NCBI RefSeq assembly: GCF_005239225.2
Contig: NC_133302.1
Location: 16,843,357 to 16,907,356, forward strand
Origin: Populus alba
Lineage: Eukaryota; Streptophyta; Magnoliopsida; Malpighiales; Salicaceae
Direction: 5' to 3'
DNA: 64,000 bases
Shown here: piece after piece, positions 44,451-58,370 of the stretch
How the letters are laid out: every line of letters begins with the position of its first letter
Position numbering within the stretch: position 1 is the stretch's first letter
Translations under genes and position numbers: made by a program
Notes under the pieces: model-generated
What the model was told of the DNA's origin: nothing
The model's input: the letters and a program-made list of their open reading frames with translations, nothing else
Databases searched by the model: none

Positions 44451-47390
44451 ACAACGTTAAAATCACTCATTTTAACTTTAATGACATAAACATATAGATG
44501 TACATATCTATGTACGCGTATGTACGTGTGGGCGTGTGTTTTATTATAATTAATCACTTAAAGTGTAATAAATTATAAAATATGTTAATTTCTTTTACCA
44601 ATGAAGTATCTGAATTCAGACGAAAGAGGTATTCATAAATTATGATTGTCAATTTGTTTAATAAAAATATCTATGAGGATCTTTCTAATTAGATTGGAAT
44701 TTTATAAATGTTCGTCCATATCCAGATCCTAATTTGTTTAGCTCAGATTTAAGAATATATTATATTTATCATTTTTTTATTATTATTTTTTTGAACTTGG
44801 TAACAAAAGGCAAGCCCCGCAGAGATGAGATCGGTGTTTTTAAAACCCAGCCTGGGTTTCTAAGTTACTCAGGCTAGTTCTAATTTTTTTTTTTTAAAAT
44901 AGAAATGAAGTCGTTTTGATAAATAAAAATATAAAAAAAAATGAATGGGTTATAACCGGGTTTTTGACTAGGTTTTGTTGGGTCAACCATGTTATGAAAT
45001 CAAACCACCAGGTTAGTCGAATCAATCAAAATTTTAATTTTTTTTTATTTTTTATAAACCCAATTTAATTTCAATTTCAGATTAGCAAAGTCTCGAATTA
45101 ACCACCGAACCAGGCCGTAATTTAAAAAGACAAGAGCCGATGGCCCACGTCGTCTCTGGGGCAGCAGTTATTTTAATTGATGCTTCACAATTCTATTGAG
45201 TTTTATTATGGATTCTTACATAACTTTAGGTTTTATTTTTTATTTTTTTAGCATCGGTAAGTGGTATTATACTTTTTTTAGGTTGTTTCCAGAGGTGGAG
45301 TGGAGCCGGCGCATTAGAATTGGAGGATCAAATTAAAAAACAAAAAATTAGAAAGGGCAAGAGTTAAAATTTAATAATTATAGAGCTAAAATTTATAATT
45401 ATTTAAGAGAGAGGCGGGGAAAAAAATAATTTTTGCACGGGCTGGGCCCCTGCCGGCCACTCCTGTTGTTTTTATGAGACAACTAATTTGAAATTCACTT
45501 GTTTATTCTAGGAGAAAGTGATTGCATTTCGAAAAGTTACAGCTGAAATGTAAATAAAAAATATTTCAAAGTGTTTGGAATCATAGTAAATTTCATTTTG
45601 GAGGCTTTTTACAAATATATTTTCTTAAAAAAATAGGTTAATGTTTTATTTTAGTTTTTTTTTCAATAATTTTGATATATTAATATAAAAAATATTTTAA
45701 TATATTTTTAAATAAAAATTTTTTTTTATAAAACATCATTTATTGTAATATTAAAAATACATTTATTAATAATAATATAAAATGAGATTAAGAAGGTGCT
45801 TATTATGCTTGTTGACTTTTTTTTTTCTTTTAATTGTAAGAAAAAATGAATATATGAAAACTTGAACATCAAATCAATTGATAGATGGATAGTAGGACAA
45901 AGAGATCATGATGAGAGTGCAGAGGGGTGTTTTAGAGTTAATTTTAAATTAATTTTTATTAAAATTATATATATTTTTAATATTTTTAAATTATTTTTAT
46001 AGGTTGATTTTAAATATAAATTTTAAAAAAAAATTATTTAAAATATATTTTAAAAATCAAGCTATACAATACTCCAAAACATCCTTAATTTACAAATAGA
46101 AGAAGTTTATGATATAGGATATAATTGATATAATCAATTGATAGATGGATATTAGGACAAAGAGATCATTACGAGGATGCAAGTAATCACGGATGTTTTA
46201 GTGTGAATTTTAAATTATTGTTTTATTAAATTATATTATTTTAATATTTTTAAATCATTTTAAAGTATTGATAATATAAATATATTTTTTAAAAAATATA
46301 TTTTAATATTTTTTCAAATAAAAAATATTTTAAAAAAAAACCACTACATTATATCTTAACATCCTTAATTTATAAATTGAAAAAAGTTTAACAGATGATA
46401 TAGGATATAATTGACATAATCAAAAGTTAGGAGGGCATTTTTGTTCAAAAGCATCATTTAGTTGAAGATTCTTTGAGATGCGCAGTTTTTATTAACTTTT
46501 TGCAGGGGGGAGAAAATCTGGGAAACCATTCCCAACATGTTTTTACCGACATGGATTCAGATCTTGAAAAAAACACTTTTCCTTTTCTTTTCTTTTTCAT
46601 TGTATTATTTGAACATAATTTTTTTTTTTCATATTTTTCTAGAATAGTGAAATATTGCTCCATTTCTTAACGAAACCATAAGATCTCCTGTTTAGGTGGA
46701 TTGAATCTGTGTGGGTGCATAATAATATCCTAATTAGGCAGGCCTTTTAGTTTGGGCCTATGTTTATATCCTAAACCGGGCTTTCCCTTGACTTAGGGAA
46801 TGCTTTTTCAGGTTATGATGTGAGAGACCTAATTTTTAAAAAATCTAAAACAATATATTGATATTATTGTTTTTTTTTTTTAAAAAATATTTTATAATTA
46901 TTAAAACAAGTTAATAAAAAATATTAAAATAATTAATTTCTGGCCTAATCTATTTATTTTTTTAAAAAAATTAAAAGGATGGATAACATATTATCCGTCT
47001 CTTATTTAAAAAACAAAAAAACAAAACCACAGAAAACCTGCTGTATGTACAAACTAGAAAATTAAGTGTTGCTATCAGCTCTCAAATAGCAACTTGCACC
47101 CTGTCACACGTGCCTTTGCAGAATAAGCCACAACAGGAAAATTATTATAAATTGACTAAGAATATATATTAAAGTTCTTTACTTTTAACAATAAACTTTA
47201 ATAAAAAAATCTTATTCTTTTTTAGTGTTGCAGGGTAATATATAGTCAATATTATTAAACAACTTTAAAAGTTAAATTGATGAGGAAAAGTTAAAAGGGT
47301 GCTTTTAATTAAGCATTATTTGAATGTATTTCTTAAACTTCATTCATAATTGAATTGTGGTAAAACAAAAATTGAAAATCAAATATTCGA
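44451..47390. other. Intergenic spacer, duplicated from or to about 25.4 kb and 62.4 kb
   Basis: 45430-46130 resembles 25440-26100. 46740-47330 resembles 62440-63180 (GGGCTTTCCCTTGACTTAGG-like, then AAATTAAGTGTTG and CGTGCCT(T/C)TG). 45872-46131 and 46132-about 46390 are tandem 260-bp units opening AATCAATTGATAGATGGATA. No gene supported. Confidence 0.5.
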
Positions 47391-48773
47391 ATAAATTACA
47401 TTCTAAAGACTACTTTATCTATATAACTACTTTATATGTCCGTCGGTGAATTTTTTGTCGCTAATTTTTTGTCCGTCGATAAATCCGTCGGTAATACAAA
47501 ATATTATTAGCGATGAATTTACTGACGGAACAGACGCGTCGGTAATAATATTTTTTATTACCGACGGATTTATTGACGGATTTATCGATGGATTTATTGA
47601 CGAAAATTTCCGTCGGTAAATATTTAAAAGCATTTTTAAAAAATTCATTTTATAAAATAATTAAATTAACATAAATCAACACTGTATAATATATACTCAA
47701 AATGCTTGGAAAAAATAATAAGAAAATCAACTTAAACAAATTTGCAACAAATAAATAAAACAAAAAAATAAATTCAACTTAAAAAATTCATATGAAAAAA
47801 ATGAAGTTGCAATTGCTAAAAATTTAAAAATCCTATAAATAAATCAACTAAAAATTGATCTTAGATGAAAAAAAAAAAAAGTCTCACAACAACATATAGT
47901 GAAAAAAATCATGAAAAAAGAAAAAGCTTACCTTAATGTACTTGCAAGTGAAGCTAAGGAGAGAAACAAAAAATTTGTAAAGCATATTAATTTTAAAAAA
48001 ACTAAGAGGATAAAAAAAGAAAGAAGAAGAACACATACCCGAGCATGAAGGAAAAGAGAAGGAGATGAGAAGAGAAAAGAAGAGAAGGAAATGGATATCG
48101 ATGTTTTTTTACATATAGTGAAGAAGAAGAAAAAGAAGAAGAAGTAGAAGTAGAAGTAGAAGTAGAAGAAGAAGAAGAAGAAATGAGTCTGTCTCTTGTG
48201 AAAGAAGCGGATTCAAGTTTTTTATTAGGGTGCGTTAGCGACGGATTTACAGACGGATAATTGAATATTAATATTTTTTAATTATTCCACCGGTAATATT
48301 TAATATAAATTTTCAACTTCGTAAAAAGTTTTCAGAAACCACTAACAATTACCGACGATTTTTCAATCCGTCGGTGATTCTGTTTGTAATTTTTAAATGA
48401 AAATTTTAAATCAATTGAATTTTTTCAGAAAACTACCAAATAACACCGACAATTTTTCAATCCATCGGTGATTTTGTCCGTAAAGAACAACAATTAACAG
48501 TGCAATTGGAAAGTGAACAGTTCTGGAGTTCTCTGAAAAATTTCATCGGTGATTCCCTTTGTAATTGACATGATGAATAATGTTCACAGTTTACCAACGG
48601 ATTTACCGACGAATCATTTTTTTTTTTTTTGCTTTGTTTTAATTTTTTTTCCCACGGTAATTCCCTCGGTATATACCGAGGGAATATGTCCATCGGTAAA
48701 ATCCCTCGAAAATTTATCGACGGAAATATTCCCTCGGTATTTCCGTTTGTATTTATTGATTTTTCTGGTAGTG
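47391..48773 (-). mobile_element. Non-autonomous CACTA transposon
   Basis: Right terminus TTTTCTGGTAGTG (48761-48773) is the CACTACCAGAAAA inverted repeat. Subterminal CCGTCGGTGA/TTACCGACGG motifs occupy 47440-47620 and 48240-48740. The middle is A+T-rich with a GAA/GTA microsatellite. DNA on both sides matches contiguous DNA at about 26180-26330, which serves as the empty site. The left terminus is degenerate, so 47391 is approximate. No transposase is visible. Confidence 0.7.
48121..48183 (+). repeat. (GAA)n/(GTAGAA)n microsatellite
   Basis: A compound trinucleotide/hexanucleotide tract inside the CACTA element. Confidence 0.9.
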
Positions 48774-48944
48774 AATTAATTAAATATGTTAAATAATTTT
48801 TAGTTTATATGGTTATGTTTTTAAGTGTGTATAATAAATTATAAACAAAAAATTAAACACATGAATTAATTTGGAGCAGAGGAAGTAGTGCTTGTGATCT
48901 CATGTGACTTCTCCTCTTCAATGTGTGGCTTGATGTGTCTAAAC

Positions 48945-49376
48945 CAAGGTTGTCAATGTCGTTCCGTTCCGCCTAGAATGGCCGAAACATTTCATACCAA
49001 TTCAAAAAACAAAACAAAACGAAACAAATTTCATCTCATTTTAAATCTCGGCCCGTTCCGGAAATTCCGGTTGTTCCGTTTCGGCCAAAAAATATTATTT
49101 TTTAAAAAATTAATATATGGTTTATATTATTTTAAGTTAAAGATCTATTTAATATTTACTATTTAAAAATATTTTAAATTTTAAAATTATATTTGTTTGG
49201 CATTATGTTTGTATTGCATAATTTATAATTAATTTATCTTGAATTTGAATTATGTTTGTGGAATATATATATGAACAGTACAACCCCGAAACGGCACGCC
49301 GAAACACTCCGAAACTGAAACATTTCGTTCCAATTGAAAAAACGAAACACCTACCAAAACGGAATTGACATCCTTG
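48945..49376. mobile_element. hAT-type MITE (432 bp)
   Basis: Ends CAAGGTTGTCAAT and ATTGACATCCTTG form an imperfect terminal inverted repeat extending into GTTCCGTT/GAAACG-rich arms. The element is flanked by an 8-bp direct repeat GTCTAAAC at 48937-48944 and 49377-49384. An 8-bp target duplication is the hAT superfamily hallmark. It has no coding capacity. Confidence 0.8.
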
Positions 49377-49888
49377 GTCTAAACTCCTGGCCGCTGAGGT
49401 CATGTGGTTTACTTGACAGAGGAGTGGAGGATAACAATTATCTTGGTGTTTGAATGCAGACGTCACTGAGGTAATGTAATTAAGAGTGTGTTTCAGATAG
49501 GGATATGGTTGGGTTTTTTTAAGGTATAATTTTCTTAAAGTATAAATTATATCTCATTAAAAATAAAAAAAAATACATGTTTTTTTATATAAATTGCAAC
49601 AAAAAAATCAACCACACCTCTATTACAAACGCACACAAAGAATGATTAACTTCAATATTTTTTATAAATATCAAATTAATGTTTGCAGCCAAGATGTTAA
49701 GGTGGTGAGTTTTGAAAAAAAAACAAAAAACAAAAAAGGAATGCTTTTGCAACGATGGACCAAACTAAAAGGATAAAGCTTCGTCTTCTAAATAATTGGG
49801 CGTCATGACCGACCCATTTATCCGAATTAATTAATTAATAATTTATTAATTAATTAAACCCATGATGACTTGACTTCTGAAATCCCAG

Positions 49889-51919
49889 AATCAATTACTA
49901 TAACTTCTCTTTTATCTTTTATCAGCCTATGATAAATGCCCAAAGTCATAAAAATAAAAAAAAAATGGGCAATTTCTTTAGTATGTTCAAGCAAAAAACA
50001 TAAATGGACATAATTCAAACTAAATATTTCTTTAATCTTCAAATTTGGTTATTTAAGTTATAATTATTTGAAATCAATAAAATTGAAATTGGCTTTCCCA
50101 AACCGAGAATTAACCAAGAGATTAAACAATTAAGGGACTAAAATAAAAACAGGACATGAACTTCCCCTAACCATATAAATCAATCCCTAATCTTGACAAA
50201 AAAACTAAATATTTTTTTAAACTTTAAATTTGGTTATTTAAATTATAATTTTTTAAAATCAATAAAATTAAATTTTGCATTTCCAAATCAAGAATTAACC
50301 AAGAGATTAAACGACACATCAAGAATTTCATGTGTATGCATGAAAAACAAATAACCAAGATCAATCATAAAGCAAAGCAATGTTAAGGGATTAATTACTT
50401 TTTTCTTTAGGAAAATAAGAATTAAATTAAATTATAAAACTAGATGATACATGTTATTTAATAGAATTACCAGCTGAAATGAACATTATTTTATCATCAA
50501 TTATAAAATATATTTTTTTGTAAAGTTTTATTTTTAATAGTTTTTTACTTCAGTATTACTTCGTTAATCTAAATATAAAAAAAATGGTAGGCAACTGACT
50601 AGTTAACTTTAAAAAACAAAAATACGTTAGGAAGACCCTAACAAATTACGTTAGGAAGCCCATCCATTGGAAACTAAAAAAGAAAAAAGAAAAAAAAAAT
50701 CATAGGCCATTGCAGGGTACCGTTGCCATTGGCAAGTCCATTGGGCGACGTATTTGGTATTGACCCCAAAGTCTTCTCACTTGCACCTGTTTCTTGATCA
50801 ATAATTGGTATTGACTCCTAAGTCTTCTCACTTTCACATATTTCTTGATCAAACCATCTTTCATTTAGATAACGATGAGATTAGATTGTCTGTAAGAATT
50901 TACTTGATGGAGTAGCAGAAGGCAATAGACAAGAAAAATCATCTCTCATCATCAACAATAATCAGCTTCTTTGTATTGTTTGCTGATGGAAAACACAAGT
51001 CAACTGTTCTTATGATCTGTTGGTAAGTCTTTCTGGTTCATGCGTCTTCTTTATTTAAGATTATATATACGAGTTTGATAAGTTTGTTTCATGAACGTAT
51101 TAATTCTTCCATCTGTAATTCTTTTTGCTCAGCTAGTGACTGTTCTTGCGATGAAAGTAATAGCAAGCTAGCATTGGTATATAGCAAGTGACAAGTGATC
51201 AAATTAAGATTGATCATATCAAATTAAGCTAGTATATATCAATCGTTAAGAGTTTGAGGAATTTTCTGATAAATATAAGGTGTGTGGGTTCTTGTACTAT
51301 TAGACTTCAATTTCTCTTAACGAATGTTCAGCTGTTGAAGTGGGTGCTCTTTGTATGTCTTTAGGAGAAAAAGGAGAGCACTTATTGATTTCGATTCTTA
51401 GTGATTGAGGAAGACACGATCTTGTAACTGTCTGATATGGCATCTTCATCTGCTGTTGCTCATAAATGGAAGTATGATGTGTTCCTTAGTTTTAGAGGCA
51501 AGGATACGCGCAATAATTTTACCAGCCATCTCTATGATGCTTTGTGTCGTAAGAAAATCAAGACTTTCATTGATGATGGGCTTGAAAGAGGAGAAGAAAT
51601 TACCCCTGCCCTTCTGAAAACGATTGAAGAATCAAGAATTTCTGTAGTAATTTTCTCCCAGAACTATGCATCTTCTCCGTGGTGTGTGGATGAACTGGTG
51701 AAAATACTTGAATGCAAAGAGACTTATGGGCAGATTGTTTTACCGATCTTCTATCATGTAGACCCATCTGATGTTGATGAACAGACTGGGAGTTTTGGAA
51801 ATGCATTTGCTGAGCTTGAAAAAAATTTTAAGGGGAAGATGGACAAGGTGCCAAGGTGGAGGGATGACTTGAGAAAAGCAGCCAGTATATCTGGATGGGA
51901 TTCACAGGTTACTAGGTAA
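49889..51919 (+). repeat. Segmental duplication, copy 2: TNL-5 upstream region plus TIR exon
   Basis: Partner of 1051-3094, nearly identical over about 2 kb by reading. It carries TNL-5's promoter and TIR. Confidence 0.85.
50755..50856 (+). promoter_or_regulatory. 51-bp tandem W-box repeat upstream of TNL-5
   Basis: Same pair of 51-bp units as before TNL-1, with TTGACC at 50760-50765 and TTGACT at 50811-50816. It lies about 600 bp before the ATG. A WRKY-binding role is inferred from the motif only. Confidence 0.5.
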
Positions 51920-54900
51920 CTATAGATTCTCATCTTCAACCTTTTTTTTTCTGGAATTATAGCAATTAAAATTTTTTGAAGTTGATAATCATATTTTTGG
52001 ATTCAGAAGCATATGTTTTGAGCTTTATAATATGTTATGACTTCTAAATGCTACCAAATGAGCAGTTTAAAGTATAGTTTTTCCATGCATCTGTAAATTT
52101 CGAAAAAGAATTACTTGCAAGTGAGTGGGATTAGATTTCACACGCATGTAGTGTGATAATGTATGGCAATTGGAATCCATCACAAAAGTTCCAACCTCAA
52201 GAAAAGATTGTTTTTCATTGGGGTACTATTTGATATATCTGTTCGTCCTTCATGTTGGCAGGCCTGAGTCGAGACTCGTGGAACAAATTGTGCATCATAT
52301 TTTGAAGAAATTGAATTATGCATCCTCAAGTGATTTGAAGGGCCTGGTTGGAATGGATTCACGTATGAAGCAAATCGAAGCCTTATTATGCACACAGTTA
52401 CCGGAGGTTTGTTTTGTAGGAATTTGGGGCATGGGTGGTACTGGTAAGACAACCATTGCTGGAGAGATTTTCAACAAGATCGCAAGGGAATATGAAGGTC
52501 ACTATTTTCTTGCAAATGTGAGGGAATCAGAAAAGAATGGAGGATTATTTCGTATGCGAGATGAACTTTTCTCTAAAATAACAGAGGAAGAAAATCTACA
52601 TATTCGCACTCCACGTATTGGACACCCTTTCATTAAAGACAGGATCTGCCGTAAAAAGATTCTGATTGTTTTCGATGATGTGAATGATGTAGATCAAATT
52701 GAAATGTTACTTGGAGGATGTGATTTTGGTCCTGGAAGTAGAATTATCCTAACATCTAGAGATAAACAGGTCCTTAAGAAATATGCAGACAAAATATTTG
52801 AGGTTGAGGGACTGAATTACCGGGAAGCCCTTCATCTCTTTAGTTTGCATGCATTTAAGGATAATCAGCCCCCATACAATTATATGGAGCTGTCTATGAG
52901 GGCAATAAATTACGCTAAAGGGAATCCATTAGCTCTTAAAGTCTTAGGTTCCCTTCTATTTGGCAAAACGAAAAAAGAATGGGAAAGTGAATTGAACAAG
53001 GATGAAAAACTAACTCGGCAAAAAGTTCATAGTGTGTTGAGAATAAGTTATGAAGCACTTGATAGTGAAGAGAAGAGTATATTTCTCGACATTGCATGTT
53101 TCTTTAGAGGGCATCGAGTTGATTTTGTAAGGCGGATACTAGATGGCTGCGGTTTCAAAACAGATATTGGATTTAGTGTTCTCATTGACAGGTGTCTCAT
53201 TAAAATTTCAGATGACAAGGTTGAAATGCATGATCTTTTGCAAGAAATGGCCCATGAAGTTGTTCGAAAAGAATCTCTTAACGAGCTAGGAGGACAAAGC
53301 AGATTGTGGAGTCCTAAAGATGTATATCAAGTGTTGACCGATAATCTGGTGAGATTCATATACGCGAAAGTTTTCCTTTTCATATGCAATGCAATATGGT
53401 TGTGCTAGTAAGTTTAAAATCTTACTTAAAACTTTGTTTCTCCTTAACTGGTTTTCAGGGAACTGGAAAAGTTGAAGGGATATTCTTGGATGTTTCAAAA
53501 ATAAGAGAAATTGAGCTGAGTTCTACAGCCTTGGAAAGGATGTATAAACTTAGACTTCTAAAAATTTATAATTCTGAAGCTGGAGCTAAATGCAGAGTGC
53601 ACCTTCCTCATGGCCTCGATTCTCTTTCTGAAGAGTTGAGGTACCTCCATTGGGATGGATACCCTTTGACATCTTTGCCTTGCAATTTTCTTCCACAGAA
53701 CCTTGTTGAGCTTAACCTTTCATTTAGCAAGGTTAAGCAACTGTGGAGAGGAGACCAGGTATTCTAAACTAACTCCATGCATGCATAGTTCTTTCTTTGA
53801 AATTTATTGTGGTATGCACGTGTAATTTCTTTCTGTTGATTTTATTTTGCTTCAGAATCTCGTCAATTTAAAAGATGTCAACCTCAGCAATTGCGAGCAC
53901 ATAACTTTCATGCCAGACCTTTCAAAGGCGAGAAACCTTGAGAGATTGAATCTTCAATTATGTACAAGTTTAGTTAACTTTCCTTCTTCTGTTCAGCATC
54001 TGGACAAGCTTGTTGATTTAGATTTGAGAGGCTGCAAAAGACTAATCAATCTTCCCAGTAAAATTAATTCAAGTTGTCTGGAGACTCTGAACCTTTCTGG
54101 TTGTGCAAATCTCAAGAAGTGTCCACAAACTGCAAGGAAACTGACATATTTAAATTTAAATGAGACTGCTATTGAGGAGCTTCCCCAATCAATTGGGGAA
54201 CTCAGTGGACTTGTTGCGTTGAATTTGAAGAACTGCAACCTCCTGGTGAATCTTCCAGAAAACATGTATTTGTTGACATGTCTTCTAATTGCTGACTTCT
54301 CTGGCTGCTCTTCTATCAGCAGGCTTCCCGACTTTTCGAGGAATATAAGATACTTGTACTTGAATGGAACTGCAATAGAAGAACTGCCATCTTCAATTGG
54401 TGATCTAAGGAAACTCATTTACTTAGTTCTAGTTGGCTGCAACAGGCTAAAGAATCTGCCGAGTGCGGTTTCTAAGTTGGTATGTCTTAAAAAACTTGAT
54501 CTTTCTGGTTGCTCAAGTATCATGGAGTTTCCAAAGGTTTCAAATAATTTAAAGGAGTTGTATTTAAATGGGACAGCAATACGAGAGATTCCCTCCTCAA
54601 TAGAATGTTTGTCTGATCTTGCTGAGTTGCACCTAAGAAACTGCAAACAATTTGAGATTCTTCCAAGCAACATCTGCAAGTTGAGAAACCTGGAGAGGCT
54701 TAATCTCTCAGGTTGCGTCCAATTTCGGAATTTTCCAGAAGTTTTGGAGCCGATGGTATGTTTGAGATATCTCTATTTAGAACAGACAAGCATAACAGAG
54801 TTGCCTTCACCGATTGGAAATCTGATGGGACTTGCCTGCTTGGAAGTGGGAAACTGCAAATATCTAAAAGACATCGAATGTTTTGTGGACTTGCAATTGC

Positions 54901-56700
54901 CCGAGAGATGCGTGGATTTAGATTCTTTGCGTAAGCTAAATCTAGATGGTTGCAGTCTATCAGAAGTGCCGGACAGTCTTGGTCGTTTTTCTTCACTAGA
55001 AGTGTTAGAACTAAGTGGAAACAATTTTCAAACTATACCTATAAGCATCAATAAACTCTTTGAGTTGCAATATCTAGGATTAAGGAATTGCATGAGACTT
55101 GAAACATTACCGGAGCTTCCACCACGGCTATCAAAGTTGGATGCAGACAATTGCGAGAGGTTGCATTATCTAGTATCAAGCTCATCAACTGTAGTTGAGG
55201 GGAATATTTTTGAATTCATTTTCACTAATTGCTCGAGATCGCGTTGGTTCAATCAAATCTTGGCGTACTCATTATTGAAATTTCAACTTTACACCAAAAG
55301 GTTATACCATCAGGTTTGTTTCTCAAACCTCTGATATACATCTTTTTTTCTCTATTTGCCACCTTTCATTTAAAAAAGATCTATTTGAGTTGTGTTTACA
55401 GCTGCCCGATGTTCCAGAAGGGGCATGTAGTTTCTGCCTCCCTGCAGATGCGACTCCAGAGTGGTTTAGCCATCAAAGTTGGGGATCTACAGTAACATTC
55501 CAGCTATCTTCACATTGGGCTAATAGCCATTTCTTGGGTTTCTCTCTTTGTGCTGTCATTGCATTTCGTTCTGTTAGCCATGGTTTGCAAGTTAAATGCA
55601 CATATCACTTCCGCAATGAGCACGGTGATAGCCATGATCTCTATTGTTATCTCCATGGTTGGTATGATGAGAAGCGAATCGTCTCAGGACACATATTGGT
55701 GGGGTTTGATCCCTGTGTAGTTGCTAAAAAAGATTTTATGTTTAGTAAATACAGTGAGGTCTCTGTTGAGTTCCAACCGGAAGATATAAATGGCACTCTC
55801 TTAGCATTAAATGTTTGTAAAGTATATGAGTGTGGGGTTCGTCTACTGTATGAAGATGCGATACATCCCTTTGATTTGATCATGCCAAGCTCCTCTCGTT
55901 TTCATCCTCTGGATCGAGATGGATTGGAAGCAAGGTTCCAAGCCAAGAGAGCAAGGTTCCAAGCCAATAGAGGGGAGGATTCTTCTATCATGCGTAGGAC
56001 GTATGATTTATTGGATTTTCAACTTTATCCCAGAAGGTTCATATTACCATGTGATGTGGTATGTTTCTCAAACCTCTGACATGCTTTTTTCTTTCCTTCT
56101 ATATTTGCAATGTCTTATTTTAAAAAGATGCTATTTGAATTGTGTTAACAGGATGAGGACGAGTTTGATGGAGCATCGATATCTAGTTTCTACCTTCTTG
56201 GAGATGTGAGTCCGGAGTGGTTTAGTCATCAAAGTTGGGGATCTACAGTAACATTACAGCTATCTTCATATCGTGATAGCAGCGAGTTCTTGGGTTTCTG
56301 TCTTTGCGCTGTTATTGCATCTTATTCTTTCGACTTTGAGTTGACAGTTAAATGCACATATCATTTCCGCAATGAGCACGGTGATAGCCATGATCTCTAT
56401 TGCTATCTTCATGAGGAGTTTGGTAATAGGACCATCTACTCAGATCTCATATTTGTGGGATTTGATCGCTGTTTGGTTGCCAAAAAAAAGGATATGTTTA
56501 GTGAATACAGTGAGGTCTCAATTGAACTCCAACCAGTAAGAAGGATAGTAAGAAGGCATAGTAATTTCGATTTCTTACAATTAGATCGTTGTCAAGTGGT
56601 TGAGTGTGGGGTTCGTCTATTGCATGCCAATGATGGATTGGAAGGAATGTTCCAAGCCAGGAGAGCAAGGTTCCAAGCCGATGCCATGATATGGTTTTGA
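51437..56700 (+). CDS. TNL-5: intact TIR-NB-LRR receptor with two C-JID exons
   Basis: Predicted immune receptor of about 1,509 residues. Exons: 51437-51915 TIR; 52262-53348 NB-ARC; 53459-53758; 53856-55313 LRR; 55402-56058 first C-JID; 56152-56700 second C-JID. The TIR has [13 protein letters not shown] and WCVDEL. NB-ARC motifs are P-loop GMGGTGKTT (about residue 216), [36 protein letters not shown] and MHD (about 482). Exon 4 has about 15 LRRs with the xLxxLNLSGC pattern. C-JID modules: [34 protein letters not shown], and [35 protein letters not shown]. The first C-JID exon ends [12 protein letters not shown] before a GTATGT donor. No stop or frame break is seen. Its 5' 2 kb is shared with TNL-1 and its exon 2 with TNL-4. 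Confidence 0.93.
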
Positions 56701-58291
56701 CGATGTTACTCTCCCGATAAAAAAGAGAAGGCATAATTAATATGACACTTGGGTTTCACGGTAGAAATAATTTAATAATTATTTTGATAAGGATGTAGAG
56801 GTGTGAATTGCTGTCCAATCCAAGAAAATTTGAATGTAACAATTGGGTTATTCTTTTATTTTTTTTTATCAGTGATGTATTCTTCTTTCTCTTTTGCAAA
56901 ATTTGACAAAATCCAAACTTGATGGATGAAATGGAGAGCATATCTTTTAGAGACAACTTTAATATATTATTATTCTGTTATGATAGTTAAAATTTAGTCT
57001 TCCTAGTTTAGCAAAGCTAATTATTTTTTATTTAAGTTATTTGGTAATTAAGTTATTTGGTAATGAAACACACCTTGTTTTCTTATATTTGTTTTTGGAT
57101 CCTATGTACTTAAATTTTTATTTTTTTAAAATTAAAAAAGATATGAAATTAATAAATAAGATTGTGTTATTTATAGATTTAAAATTATAAAGATTAAATA
57201 ATTATATTTTAATATGAAAACAACTTTTTATTTTCTTGCAAGCATTTTTTAGTAATCTCAAGATTCCAAACATATAGGGCGCGAATGGTTCCGTGTTCCG
57301 TGGATGCCTATACCTCCACCGTCGGATTCTCCTTTTCTTTAGGGTTCTGCTCATCAAAGGGCAAATTGATGGTTCCTTTCCATCATTTTCTCTCTCTTTA
57401 GCTTCGAGTCTTTTTATTAATGGTTGAATGACTTAATCAGAAACTAAATCATGAAATAAAAAAATAATTTTGATTATAAAACTGTAATACATATCCACGA
57501 CAATTTAATCTGAATATCAATATAACTCGATCTAGTTCAAATAAATAATTGTTTTTTTAATATTATTTTTTAAAAAATTATTTTTATATCACCATGTCAA
57601 AACAATTTAAAAATAAAAAAATAATTTAAAAAAAATAAAAAACTTAATTTTTTTTAAAATTTTAAAATACAAGTTTTTTTAGCTCATCTTTTAATGGTTA
57701 TATATATATATTTTTTGATATTCTTATATTGACTGCATTCACAATCACACATATAAGTTTTTAATAGTTGCTTTTGAGATTTGAAAGAAACTTGGATATA
57801 CGACAATTCATTATCGTTATTTTGATTATTAATTATTATCTCAAGTTTATCTTTGATGCTTTAAATTAAGAAAATCAATTAATAATATAATTTTATAATT
57901 ATAATATTAAATTTGGCTCTAGATTATATTAAATTAAATAATTTGTTGAGATATTAATAGTGTGAAAGTTTTAGTTAAGAGAGAGACTAATGACATTTGA
58001 TATTTTTTTTCAGATTTTAAAAAATATTTTTGAGCCATATATATTTTAACAAATGATAATATTGTTTTTGAATGATCTGAAAATAATAAGATACATTAAA
58101 AAAAAATTAAATTTTATACAAATTATTTTAATTTTTTTAAAAAGAAATGTCTCCTTCGCCAGTAAACTACTTGGCCAATAGTTAGGAATTGTCTTCCCTT
58201 TTAGCTTTGGTATCCATTTTCCATGGAAAAGATCATCTTGTGACGTTCTCGATCTCTTGTTGGAAACAAGAATCAGTGTTGTTTTTCTTCT
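56701..58291. other. Spacer between TNL-5 and TNL-6, matching the TNL-2/TNL-3 spacer
   Basis: 56740-56850 matches 20880-20990, and 57700-58200 matches 21650-22190. 57260-57400 has a less A+T-rich stretch without a supported gene. Confidence 0.55.
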
Positions 58292-58370
58292 ATGGTTTCT
58301 TGGCTGACTGAAACATCAAACAAGAAAGTTGCTGCCGAACCCCTCTTCCTGTCTTTCCTGTATCCACTCT
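58292..58370 (+). other. Possible group B 5' leader exon upstream of TNL-6
   Basis: Counterpart of 22233-22311: ATG-initiated 79-bp stretch ending at a GTAAGT donor at 58371. A non-coding leader or upstream ORF is more likely than a conserved peptide. Confidence 0.35.

Noticed and set aside
47427..47648. A 73-residue - strand frame with an INPSINPSINPS repeat
   Set aside because: It reflects repeated CCGTCGATAAATCCGTC subterminal motifs of the CACTA element.
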